The notes below the pieces were generated by a model. It saw only the letters and a program-made list of their open reading frames with translations, searched no databases and was not told the origin of the DNA. Source: Synchiropus splendidus (lineage: Eukaryota; Chordata; Actinopteri; Syngnathiformes; Callionymidae). Taken from it: DNA of 64,000 bases. A program made the translations under genes and the position numbers. Below, one piece after another: positions 36,276 to 48,305 of this stretch (its first letter is position 1; every line of letters begins with the position of its first letter). Location: contig NC_071334.1 of the NCBI RefSeq assembly GCF_027744825.2, forward strand, positions 39,595,437 through 39,659,436. The letters run 5' to 3'.

Positions 36276-38342
36276 TTCGGAACGCCAAACATAAAAGTGT
36301 TGATAACTTTCGAAAAACACTTCAGACAGCTTAGATTTGATGTGCACCTACTAGAAAGGCCCTTTCTGCTATAGTGGGAGGTTAAAATTTCATGTTCTGA
36401 AGCTTCCCTGAAAAGTTATGGCACAATGCACAAAAACGCTTTTCAGCCTGAGATAAGGTGGGTTTCGGAACGCCAAACATAAAAGTGTTAATAACTTTCG
36501 AAAAACACTTCAGACAGCTAAGATTTTATATGCAACTACTAGAAAGACCCCTTCTGCTATAGTGGGAGGTTAAAATTTCATGTTCTGAAGCTTCCCTGAA
36601 AAGTTATGGCACAATGCACAAAAACGCTTTTCAGCCTGAGATAAGGTGGGTTTCGGAACGCCAAACATAAAAGTGTTAATAACTATCGAAAAACACTTCA
36701 GACAGCTAAGATTTGATGTGCAACTACTAGAAAGACCCTTTATGCTATAGTGGGAGGTTAAAATTTCAAGTTCTGAAGCTTCCCTGAAAAGTTATGGCAC
36801 AATGCACAAAAACGCTTTTCAGCCTGAGATAAGGTGGGTTTCGGAACGCCAAACATAAAAGTGTTAATAACTTTCGAAAAACACTTGAGACAGCTTAGAT
36901 TTGATGTGCACCTACTAGAAAGACCCTTTCTGCTATAGTGGGAGGTTAAAATTTCATGTTCTGAAGCTTCCCTGAAAAGTTATGCCACAATGCACAAAAA
37001 TGCTTTTCAGCCAGAGATAAGGTGGGTTTCGGAACGCCAAACATAAAAGTGTTGATAACTTTCGAAAAACATTTCAGACAGCTTAGATTTGATGTGCACC
37101 TATTAGAAAGACCCTTTCTGCTATAGTGGGAGGTTAAAATTTCATGTTCTGAAGCTTCCCTGAAAAGTTATGGCACAATGCACAAAAACGCTTTTCAGCC
37201 TGAGATAAGGTGGGTTTCGGAACGCCAAACATAAAAGTGTTAATAACTTTCGAAAAACACTTCAGACAGCTAAGATTTTATATGCAACTACTAGAAAGAC
37301 CCCTTCTGCTATAGTGGGAGGTTAAAATTTCATGTTCTGAAGCTTCCCTGAAAAGTTATGGCACAATGCACAAAAACGCTTTTCAGCCTGAGATAAGGTG
37401 GGTTTCGGAACGCCAAACATAAAAGTGTTGATAACTTTCGAAAAACACTTCAGACAGCTTAGATTAGATATGCAACTACTAGAAAGACCCTTTCTGCTAT
37501 AGTGGGAGGTTAAAATTTCATGTTCTGAAGCTTCCCTGAAAAGTTATGGCACAATGCACAAAAACGCTTTTCAGCCTGAGATAAGGTGGGTTTCGGAACG
37601 CCAAACATAAAAGTGTTGATAACTTTCAAAAAACACTTCAGACAGCTTAGGTTTGATGTGCACCTACTAGAAAGGCCCTTTCTGCTATAGTGGGAGGTTA
37701 AAATTTCATGTTCTGAAGCTTCCCTGAAAAGTTATGGCCAATGCACAAAAACGCTTTTCAGCCTGAGATAAGGTGGGTTTCGGAACGCCAAACATAAAAG
37801 TGTTAATAACTTTCGAAAAACACTTCCGACAGCTTAGATTTGATGTGCACCTACTAGAAAGACCCTTTCTGCTATAGTGGGAGGTTAAAATTTCATGTTC
37901 AGAAGCTTCCCTGAAAAGTTATGGCACAATGCACAAAAACGCTTTTCAGCCTGAGATAAGGTGGGTTTCGGAACGCCAAACATAAAAGTGTTAATAACTA
38001 TCGAAAAACACTTCAGACAGCTAAGATTTTATGTGCAACTACTAGAAAGACCCTTTATGCTATAGTGGGAGGTTAAAATTTCATGTTCTGAAGCTTCCCT
38101 GAAAAGTTATGGCACAATGCACAAAAACGCTTTTCAGCCTGAGATAAGGTGGGTTTCGGAACGCCAAACATAAAAGTGTTAATATCTTTCGAAAAACACT
38201 TCAGACAGCTTAGATTTGATGTGCACCAACTAGAAAGACCCTTTCTGCTATAGTGGGAGGTTAATATTTCATGTTCTGAAGCTTCCCTGAAAAGTTATGG
38301 CACAATGCACAAAAACGCTTTTCAGCCTGAGATAAGGCGGGT
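36276..38342. repeat. Third, shortened copy of the 1317-3571 segment
   Basis: 36840-37591 matches 1317-2068 (offset 35523). 37592-38342 matches 2821-3571 (offset 34771). The difference of 752 is exactly four monomers, so 2069-2820 is absent here. The last monomer has GCACCAACTAG and GGTTAATATTTC. The three monomers at 36276-36839 are AGGCCC, TTTTATATGCAAC and CTATCG/TTTATGCT types. Confidence 0.85.
37592..37778. repeat. 187-bp monomer, copy of the TATGGCCAATGC deletion
   Basis: Matches the monomer at 2821 (offset 34771) including TTTCAAAA, CTTAGGTTTG and the 1-bp deletion. Confidence 0.9.
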
Positions 38343-39846
38343 TTCGGAACGCCAAACATAAAAGTGTTGATAACTTTCGAAAAACACCTCAGACAGCTTA
38401 GATTTGATGTGCAACTACTAGAAAGACCCTTTCTGCTATAGTGGGAGGCTAAAATTTCATATTCTGAAGCTTCCCTGAAAAGTTATGGCACAATGCACAA
38501 AAACGCTTTTCAGCCTGAGATAAGGTGGGTTTCGGAACGCCAAACATAAAAGTGTTAATAACTTTCGAAAAACACTTGAGACAGCTTAGATTTGATGTGC
38601 ACCTACTAGAAAGACCCTTTCTGCTATAGTGGGAGGTTAAAATTTCATGTTCTGAAGCTTCCCTGAAAAGTTATGGCACAATGCACAAAAACGCTTTTCA
38701 GCCTGAGATAAGGTGGGTTTCGGAACGCCAAACATAAAAGTGTTGATAACTTTCGAAAAACACTTCCCACAGCTTAGATTTGATGTGCACCTACTAGAAT
38801 GACCCTTTCTGCTATAGTGGGAGGTTAAAATTTCATGTTCTGAAGCTTCCCTGAAAAGTTATAGCACAATGCACAAAAACGCTTTTCAGCCTGAGATAAG
38901 GTGGGTTTCGGAACGCCAAACATAAAAGTGTTAATAACTTTCGAAAAACACTTGAGACAGCTTAGATTTGATGTGCACCTACTAGAAAGACCCTTTCTGC
39001 TATAGTGGGAGGTTAAAATTTCATGTTCTGAAGCTTTCCTGAAAAGTTATGGCACAATGCGTAAAAACGCTTTTCGGCCTGAGATAAGGTGGGTTTCGGA
39101 ACGCCAAACATAAAAGTATTGATAACTTTCGAAAAACACTTCAGACAGCTTAGATTTGATGTGCAACTACTAGAAAGACCCATTCTGCTATAGTGGGACG
39201 CAATAATTTTATGTTCTGAAGCTTCCCTGAAAAGTTATGGCACAATGCACAAAAACGCTTTTCAGCCTGAGATAAGGTGGGTTTCGGAACGCCAAACATA
39301 ATAGTGTTAATAACTTTCGAAAAACACTTCAGACAACTTAGATTTGATGTGCACCTACTACAAAGACGCTTTCTGCTATAGTGGGAGGTTAAAATTTCAT
39401 GTTCTGAAGCTTTCCTGAAAAGTTATGGCACAATGCGTAAAAACGCTTTTCGGCCTGAGATAAGGTGGGTTTCGGAACGCCAAACATAAAAGTATTGATA
39501 ACTTTCGAAAAACACCTCAGACAGCTTAGATTTGATGTGCAACTACTAGAAAGACCCTTTCTGCTATAGTGGGAGGCTAAAATTTCATATTCTGAAGCTT
39601 CCCTGAAAAGTTATGGCACAATGCACAAAAACGCTTTTCAGCCTGAGATAAGGTGGGTTTCGGAACGCCAAACATAAAAGTGTTGATAACTTTCGAAAAA
39701 CACTTCAGACAGCTAAGATTTTATGTGCAACTACTAGAAAGACCCTTTATGCTATAGTGGGAGGTTAAAATTTCATGTTCTGAAGCTTCCCTGAAAAGTT
39801 ATGGCACAATGCACAAAAACGCTTTTCAGCCTGAGATAAGGTGGGT
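38343..39846. repeat. Eight-monomer mosaic related to 46049-48305
   Basis: Types in order: CACCTCAGAC/CATATTC; CTTGAGAC; CTTCCCAC with TATAGCAC; CTTGAGAC with CTTTCCTG and CGGCCTGAG; AGTATTGATAAC with GACGCAATAATTTTATG; CATAATAGTG with CAGACAACTT; AGTATTGATAAC/CACCTCAGAC; and TTTTATGTGC/TTTATGCT. Rare features CTTCCCAC, CATAATAG and AGTATTG recur only in 46049-48305. Confidence 0.85.
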
Positions 39847-42101
39847 TTCGGAACGCCAAACATAAAAGTGTTAATATCTTTCGAAAAACACTTCAGACAG
39901 CTTAGATTTGATGTGCACCTACTAGAAAGACCCTTTCTGCTATAGTGGGAGGTTAAAATTTCATGTTCTGAAACTTCCCTGAAAAGTTATGGCACAATGC
40001 ACAAAAACGCTTTTCAGCCTGAGATAAGGTGGGTTTCGGAACGCCAAACATAAAAGTGTTGATAACCTTCGAAAAACATTTTAGACAGCTTAGATTTGAT
40101 GTCCAACTACTAGAAAGACCCTTTCTGCTATAGTGGGAGGTTAAAATTTCATGTTCTGAAGCTTCCCTGAAAAGTTATGGCACAATGCACAAAAACGCTT
40201 TTCAGCCTGAGATAAGGTGGGTTTCGGAACGCCAAACATAAAAGTGTTAATAACTTTCGAAAAACACTTCAGACAGCTAAGATTTGATGTGCAACTACTA
40301 GAAAGGCCTTTTCTGCTATAGTGGGAGGTTAAAATTTCATGTTCTGAAGCTTCCCTGAAAAGTTATGGCACAATGCGTAAAAACGCTTTTCAGCCTGAGA
40401 TAAGGTGGGTTTCGGAACGCCAAACATAAAAGTGTTAATAACTATCGAAAAACACTTCAGACAGCTAAGATTTTATGTGCAACTACTAGAAAGACCCTTT
40501 ATGCTATAGTGGGAGGTTAAAATTTCATGTTCTGAAGCTTCCCTGAAAAGTTATGGCACAATGCACAAAAACGCTTTTCAGCCTGAGATAAGGTGGGTTT
40601 CGGAACGCCAAACATAAAAGTGTTAATATCTTTCGAAAAACACTTCAGACAGCTTAGATTTGATGTGCACCTACTAGAAAGACCCTTTCTGCTATAGTGG
40701 GAGTTAAAATTTCATGTTCTGAAACTTCCCTGAAAAGTTATGGCACAATGCACAAAAACGCTTTTCAGCCTGAGATAAGGTGGGTTTCGGAACGCCAAAC
40801 ATAAAAGTGTTGATAACCTTCGAAAAACATTTTAGACAGCTTAGATTTGATGTGCAACTACTAGAAAGACCCTTTCTGCTATAGTGGGTGGTTAAAATTT
40901 CATGTTCTGAAGCTTCCCTGAAAAGTTATGGCACAATGCACAAAAACGCTTTTCAGCCTGAGATAAGGTGGGTTTCGGAACGCCAAACATAAAAGTGTTA
41001 ATAACTTTCGAAAAACACTTCAGACAGCTAAGATTTTATATGCCACTACTAGAAAGACCCTTTCTGCTATAGTGGGAGGTTAAAATTTCATGTTCTGAAG
41101 CTTCCCTGAAAAGTTATGGCACAATGCACAAAAACGCTTTTCAGCCTGAGATAAGGTGGGTTTCGGAACGCCAAACATAAAAGTGTTGATAACTTTCGAA
41201 AAACACTTCAGACAGCTTAGATTTGATGTTTACCTACTAGAAAGACCCTTTCTGCTATAGTGGGAGGTTAAAATTTCATGTTCTGAAGCTTCCCTGAAAA
41301 GTTATGGCACAATGCACAAAAACGCTTTTCAGCCTGAGATAAGGTGGGTTTCGGAACGCCAAACATAAAAGTGTTAATATCTTTCGAAAAACACTTCAGA
41401 CAGCTTAGATTTGATGTGCACCTACTAGAAAGACCCTTTCTGCTATAGTGGGAGGTTAAAATTTCATGTTCTGAAACTTCCCTGAAAAGTTATGGCACAA
41501 TGCACAAAAACGCTTTTCAGCCTGAGATAAGGTGGGTTTCGGAACGCCAAACATAAAAGTGTTGATAACCTTCGAAAAACATTTTAGACAGCTTAGATTT
41601 GATGTGCAACTACTAGAAAGACCCATTCTGCTATAGTGGGAGGTTAAAATTTCATGTTCTGAAGCTTCCCTGAAAAGTTATGGCACAATGCACAAAAACG
41701 CTTTTCAGCCTGAGATAAGGTGGGTTTCGGAACGCCAAACATAAAAGTGTTGATAACTTTCGAAAAACACTTCAGACAGCTTAGATTAGATGTGCAACTA
41801 CTAGAAAGACCCTTTCTGCTATAGTGGGAGGTTAAAATTTCATGTTCTGAAGCTTCCCTGAAAAGTTATGGCACAATGCACAAAAACGCTTTTCAGCCTG
41901 AGATAAGGTGGGTTTCGGAACGCCAAACATAAAAGTGTTGATAACTTTCGAAAAACACTTCAGACAGCTTAGATTTGATGTGCACCTTCTAGAAATACCC
42001 TTTCTGCTATAGTGGGAGGTTAAAATTTCATGTTCTGAAGCTTCCCTGAAAAGTTATGGCACAATGCACAAAAACGCTTTTCAGCCTGAGATAAGGTGGG
42101 T
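39847..42101. repeat. Copy of the 3384-6014 segment
   Basis: 40223-40973 pairs with 3948-4698 at offset 36275, including the GGGAGTTAAAA deletion. Closer to its end the offset is 36087 (42102 against 6015), one monomer less. The last monomers carry TTAGATTAGATG and GCACCTTCTAG as before 6015. This extends the similarity to the left of A'. Confidence 0.85.
40599..40785. repeat. 187-bp monomer, copy of the GGGAGTTAAAA deletion
   Basis: Matches the monomer at 4324 (offset 36275). Confidence 0.9.
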
Positions 42102-44921
42102 TTCGGAACGCCAAACATAAAAGTGTTAATAACTTTCGAAAAACACTTCAGACAGCTTAGATCTGATGTGCACCTACTAGAAAGACCCTTTCTGCTATAG
42201 TGGGAGGTTAAAATTTCATGTTCTGAAGCTTCCCTGAAAAGTTATGGCACAATGCACAAAAACGCTTTTCAGCCTGAGATAAGGTGGGTTTCGGAACGCC
42301 AAACATAAAAGTGTTGATAACCTTCGAAAAACATTTCAGACAGCTTAGATTTGATGTGCAACTACTAGAAAGACCCTTTCTGCTATAGTGGGAGGATAAA
42401 ATTTCATGTTCTGAAGCTTCCCTGAAAAGTTATGGCACAATGCACAAAAACGCTTTTCAGCCTGAGATAAGGTGGGTTTCGGAACGCCAAACATAAAAGT
42501 GTTGATAACTTTCGAAAAACACTTCAGACAGCTTAGATTTGATGTTTACCTACTAGAAAGACCCTTTCTGCTATAGTGGGAGGTTAAAATTTCATGTTCT
42601 GAAGCTTCCCTGAAAAGTTATGGCATAATGCACAAAAACGCTTTTCAGCCTGAGATAAGGTGGGTTTCGGAACACCAAACATAAAAGTGTTGATAACTTT
42701 CGAAAAACACTTCAGACAGCTTATATTTGGTGTGCAACTACTAGAAAGACCCTTTCTGCTGTAGTGGGAGGTTAAAATTTCATGTTCTGAAGCTTCCCTG
42801 AAAAGTTATGGCACAATGCACAAAAACGCTTTTCAGCCTGAGATAAGGTGGGTTTCGGAACGCCAAACATAAAAGTGTTGATAACTTTCGAAAAACACTT
42901 CAAACAGCTTAGATTTGATGTGCACCAACTAGAAAGGCCCTTTCTGCTATAGTGGGAGGTTAAAATTTCATGTTCTGAAGCTTCCCTGAAAAGTTATGGC
43001 ACAATGCGTAAAAACGCTTTTCAGCCTGAGATAAGGTGGGTTTCGGAACGCCAAACATAAAAGTGTTGATAACTTTCGAAAAACACTTCAGACAGCTTAG
43101 ATTTGATGTGCACCTACTAGAAAGACGCTTTCTGCTGTAGTGGGAGGTTAAAATTTCATGTTCTGAAACTTCCCTGAAAAGTTATGGCACAATGCACAAA
43201 AACGCTTTTCAGCCTGAGATAAGGTGGGTTTCGGAACGCCAAACATAAAAGTGTTGATAACTTTCGAAAAACACTTCAGACAGCTTAGATTTGATGTGCA
43301 ACTACTAGAAAGACCCTTTCTGCTATAGTGGGAGGCAATAATTTCATGTTCTGAAGCTTCCATGAAAAGTTATGGCACAATGCACAAAAACGCTTTTCAG
43401 CCTGAGATAAGGTGGGTTTCGGAACGCCAAACATAAAAGTGTTGATAACTTTCGAAAAACACTTCAGACAGCTTAGATTTGATGTGCACCTACTAGAAAG
43501 ACCTTTTCTGCTATAGTGGGAGGTTAAAATTTCATGTTCTGAAGCTTCCCTGAAAAGTTATGCCACAATGCACAAAAATGCTTTTCAGCCAGAGATAAGG
43601 TGGGTTTCGGAACGCCAAACATAAAAGTGTTGATAACTTTCGAAAAACATTTCAGACAGCTTAGATTTGATGTGCACCTATTAGAAAGACCCTTTCTGCT
43701 ATAGTGGGAGGTTAAAATTTCATGTTCTGAAGCTTCCCTGAAAAGTTATGGCACAATGCACAAAAACGCTTTTCAGCCTGAGATAAGGTGGGTTTCGGAA
43801 CGCCAAACATAAAAGTGTTAATAACTTTCGAAAAACACTTCAGACAGCTAAGATTTTATATGCAACTACTAGAAAGACCCTTTCTGCTATAGTGGGAGGT
43901 TAAAATTTCATGTTCTGAAGCTTCCCTGAAAAGTTATGGCACAATGCACAAAAACGCTTTTCAGCCTTAGATAAGGTGGGTTTCGGAACGCCAAACATAA
44001 AAGTGTTGATAACTTTCGAAAAACACTTCAGACAGCTTAGATTAGATATGCAACTACTAGAAAGACCCTTTCTGCTATAGTGGGAGGTTAAAATTTCATG
44101 TTCTGAAGCTTCCCTGAAAAGTTATGGCACAATGCACAAAAACGCTTTTCAGCCTGAGATAAGGTGGGTTTCGGAACGCCAAACATAAAAGTTTTGATAA
44201 CTTTCGAAAAACACCTCAGACAGCTTAGATTTGATGTGCACCTACTAGAAAGGCCCTTTCTGCTATAGTGGGAGGTTAAAATTTCATGTTCTGAAGCTTC
44301 CCTGAAAAGTTATGGCACAATGCGTAAAAACGCTTTTCAGCCTGAGATAAGGTGGGTTTCGGAACGCCAAACATAAAAGTGTTAATAACTTTCGAAAAAC
44401 ACTTCAGACAGCTTTGATTTGATGTGCAACTACTAGAAAGACCCTTTCTGCTATAGTGGGAGGCTAAAATTTCATGTTCTGAAGCTTCCCTGAAAAGTTA
44501 TGCCACAATGCACAAAAACGCTTTTCAGCCTGAGATAAGGTGGGTTTCGGAACGCCAAACATAAAAGTGTTAATAACTTTCGAAAAACACTTCAGACAGC
44601 TAAGATTTGATGAACAACTACTAGAAAGACCCTTTCTGCTATAGTGGGAGGTTAAAATTTCATGTTCTGAAGCTTCCCTGAAAAGTTATGGCACAATGCA
44701 CAAAAACGCTTTTCAGCCTGAGATAAGGTGGGTTTCGGAACGCCAAACATAAAAGTGTTGATAACTTTCGAAAAACACTTCAGACAGCTAAGATTTGATG
44801 TGCAACTACTAGAAAGACCCTTTCTGCTATAGTGGGAGGTTAAAATTTCATGTTCTGAAGCTTCCCTGAAAAGTTATGGCACAATGCACAAAAACGCTTT
44901 TCAGCCTGAGATAAGGTGGGT

Positions 44922-45108
44922 TTCGGAACGCCAAACATAAAAGTGTTGATAACTTTCAAAAAACACTTCAGACAGCTTAGGTTTGATGTGCACCTACTAG
45001 AAAGGCCCTTTCTGCTATAGTGGGAGGTTAAAATTTCATGTTCTGAAGCTTCCCTGAAAAGTTATGGCCAATGCACAAAAACGCTTTTCAGCCTGAGATA
45101 AGGTGGGT
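44922..45108. repeat. 187-bp monomer, copy of the TATGGCCAATGC deletion
   Basis: Matches the monomer at 2821 at the offset of the large duplication (42101). Confidence 0.9.
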
Positions 45109-45860
45109 TTCGGAACGCCAAACATAAAAGTGTTAATAACTTTCGAAAAACACTTCCGACAGCTTAGATTTGATGTGCACCTACTAGAAAGACCCTTTCT
45201 GCTATAGTGGGAGGTTAAAATTTCATGTTCAGAAGCTTCCCTGAAAAGTTATGGCACAATGCACAAAAACGCTTTTCAGCCTGAGATAAGGTGGGTTTCG
45301 GAACGCCAAACATAAAAGTGTTAATATCTTTCGAAAAACACTTCAGACAGCTTAGATTTGATGTGCACCTACTAGAAAGACCCTTTCTGCTATAGTGGGA
45401 GGTTAAAATTTCATGTTCTGAAACTTCCCTGAAAAGTTATGGCACAATGCACAAAAACGCTTTTCAGCCTGAGATAAGGTGGGTTTCGGAACGCCAAACA
45501 TAAAAGTGTTGATAACCTTCGAAAAAGATTTTAGACAGCTTAGATTTGATGTGCAACTACTAGAAAGACCCTTTCTGCTATAGTGGGAGGTTAAAATTTC
45601 ATGTTCTGAAGCTTCCCTGAAAAGTTATGGCACAATGCACAAAAACCCTTTTCAGCCTGAGATAAGGTGGGTTTCGGAACGCCAAACATAAAAGTGTTAA
45701 TAACTTTCGAAAAACACTTCAGACAGCTAAGATTTTATATGCAACTACTAGAAAGACCCTTTCTGCTATAGTGGGAGGTTAAAATTTCATGTTCTGAAGC
45801 TTCCCTGAAAAGTTATGGCACAATGCACAAAAACGCTTTTCAGCCTGAGATAAGGTGGGT

Positions 45861-48305
45861 TTCGGAACGCCAAACATAAAAGTGTTGATAACTTTCGAAA
45901 AACACTTCAGACAGCTTAGATTAGATATGCAACTACTAGAAAGACCCTTTCTGCTATAGTGGGAGGTTAAAATTTCATGTTCTGAAGCTTCCCTGAAAAG
46001 TTATGGCACAATGCACAAAAACGCTTTTCAGCCTGAGATAAGGTGGGTTTCGGAACGCCAAACATAAAAGTGTTGATAACTTTCGAAAAACACCTCAGAC
46101 AGCTTAGATTTGATGTGCAACTACTAGAAAGACCCTTTCTGCTATAGTGGGAGGCTAAAATTTCATATTCTGAAGCTTCCCTGAAAAGTTATGGCACAAT
46201 GCACAAAAACGCTTTTCAGCCTGAGATAAGGTGGGTTTCGGAACGCCAAACATAAAAGTGTTAATAACTATCGAAAAACACTTCACACAGCTAAGATTTT
46301 ATGTGCAACTACTAGAAAGACCCTTTATGCTATAGTGGGAGGTTAAAATTTCATGTTCTGAAGCTTCCCTGAAAAGTTATGGCACAATGCACAAAAACGC
46401 TTTTCAGCCTGAGATAAGGTGGGTTTCGGAACGCCAAACATAAAAGTGTTAATAACTTTCGAAAAACACTTGAGACAGCTTAGATTTGATGTGCACCTAC
46501 TAGAAAGACCCTTTCTGCTATAGTGGGAGGTTAAAATTTCATGTTCTGAAGCTTCCCTGAAAAGTTATGGCACAATGCACAAAAACGCTTTTCAGCCTGA
46601 GATAAGGTGGGTTTCGGAACGCCAAACATAAAAGTGTTGATAACTTTCGAAAAACACTTCCCACAGCTTTGATTTGATGTGCACCTACTAGAAAGACCCT
46701 TTCTGCTATAGTGGGAGGTTAAAATTTCATGTTCTGAAGCTTCCCAGAAAAGTTATAGCACAATGCGCAAAAACGCTTTTCAGCCTGAGATAAGGTGGGT
46801 TTCGGAACGCCAAACATAAAAGTGTTGATAACTTTCGAAAAACACTTCAGACAGCTTAGATTTGGTGTGCAACTACTAGAAAGACCCTTTCTGCTATAGT
46901 GGGAGGTTAAAATTTCATGTTCTGAAGCTTTCCTGAAAAGTTATGGCACAATGCGTAAAAACGCTTTTCGGCCTGAGATAAGGTGGGTTTCGGAACGCCA
47001 AACATAAAAGTATTGATAACTTTCGAAAAACACTTCAGACAGCTTAGATTTGATGTGCAACTACTAGAAAGACCCTTTCTGCTATAGTGGGACGCAATAA
47101 TTTTATGTTCTGAAGCTTCCCTGAAAAGTTATGGCACAATGCACAAAAACGCTTTTCAGCCTGAGATAAGGTGGGTTTCGGAACGCCAAACATAATAGTG
47201 TTAATAACTTTCGAAAAACACTTCAGACAACTTAGATTTGATGTGCACCTACTAGAAAGACGCTTTCTGCTATAGTGGGAGGTTAAAATTTCATGTTCTG
47301 AAACTTCCCTGAAAAGTTATGGCACAATGCACAAAAACGCTTTTCAGCCTGAGATAAGGTGGGTTTCGGAACGCCAAACATAAAAGTGTTGATAACTTTC
47401 GAAAAACACTTCCGACAGCTTAGATTTTAATGTGCACCTACTAGAAAGACCCTTTCTGCTATAGTGGGAGGTTAAAATTTCATGTTCTGAAGCTTCCCTG
47501 AAAAGTTATGGCACAATGCACAAAAACGCTTTTCAGCCTGAGATAAGGTGAGTTTCGGAACGCCAAACATAAAAGTGTTGATAACTTTCGAAAAACACTT
47601 CAGACAGCTTAGATTTGATGTGCAACTACTAGAAAGACCCTTTCTGCTATAGTGGGAGGCAATAATTTCATGTTCTGAAGCTTCCCTGAAAAGTTATGGC
47701 ACAATGCACAAAAACGCTTTTCAGCCTGAGATAAGGTGGGTTTCGGAACGCCAAACATAAAAGTGTTGATAACTTTCGAAAAACACTTCAGACAGCTTAG
47801 ATTTGATGTGCACCTACTAGAAAGACCCTTTCTGCTATAGTGGGAGGTTAAAATTTTATGTTCTGAAGCTTCCCTGAAAAGTTATGGCACAATGCACAAA
47901 AACGCTTTTCAGCCTGAGATAAGGTGAGTTTCGGAACGCCAAACATAAAAGTGTTGATAACTTTCGAAAAACACTTCAGACAGCTAAGATTTGATGTGCA
48001 ACTACTAGAAAGACCCTTTCTGCTATAGTGGCAGGTTAAAATTTCATGTTCTGAAGCTTCCCTGAAAAGTTATGGCACAATGCACAAAAACGCTTTTCAG
48101 CCTGAGATAAGGTGGGTTTCGGAACGCCAAACATAAAAGTGTTGATAACTTTCGAAAAACACTTCAGACAGCTAAGATTTTATGTGCAACTACTAGAAAG
48201 ACCCTTTATGCTATAGTGGGAGGTTAAAATTTCATGTTCTGAAGCTTCCCTGAAAAGTTATGGCACAATGCACAAAAACGCTTTTCAGCCTGAGATAAGG
48301 TGGGT
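45861..48305. repeat. Thirteen-monomer insertion inside A' relative to A
   Basis: The A order is interrupted after 45860 and resumes at 48306 with the same TTAATATC and ACCTTC/TTTTAGAC monomers (3384, 3572) already passed at 45297 and 45485. So the insertion is flanked by a repeated pair of monomers. Much of the content is like 38343-39846. Private features: the 189-bp monomer at 47365, GGTGAGTTTCGG at 47554 and 47930, and GTGGCAGG in 47930. Confidence 0.85.
47365..47553. repeat. 189-bp monomer, private 1-bp insertion (AGATTTTAATGTG)
   Basis: AGATTTGATGTG is lengthened to AGATTTTAATGTG near 47427; I see no other copy. It also has CTTCCGAC. Confidence 0.85.
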
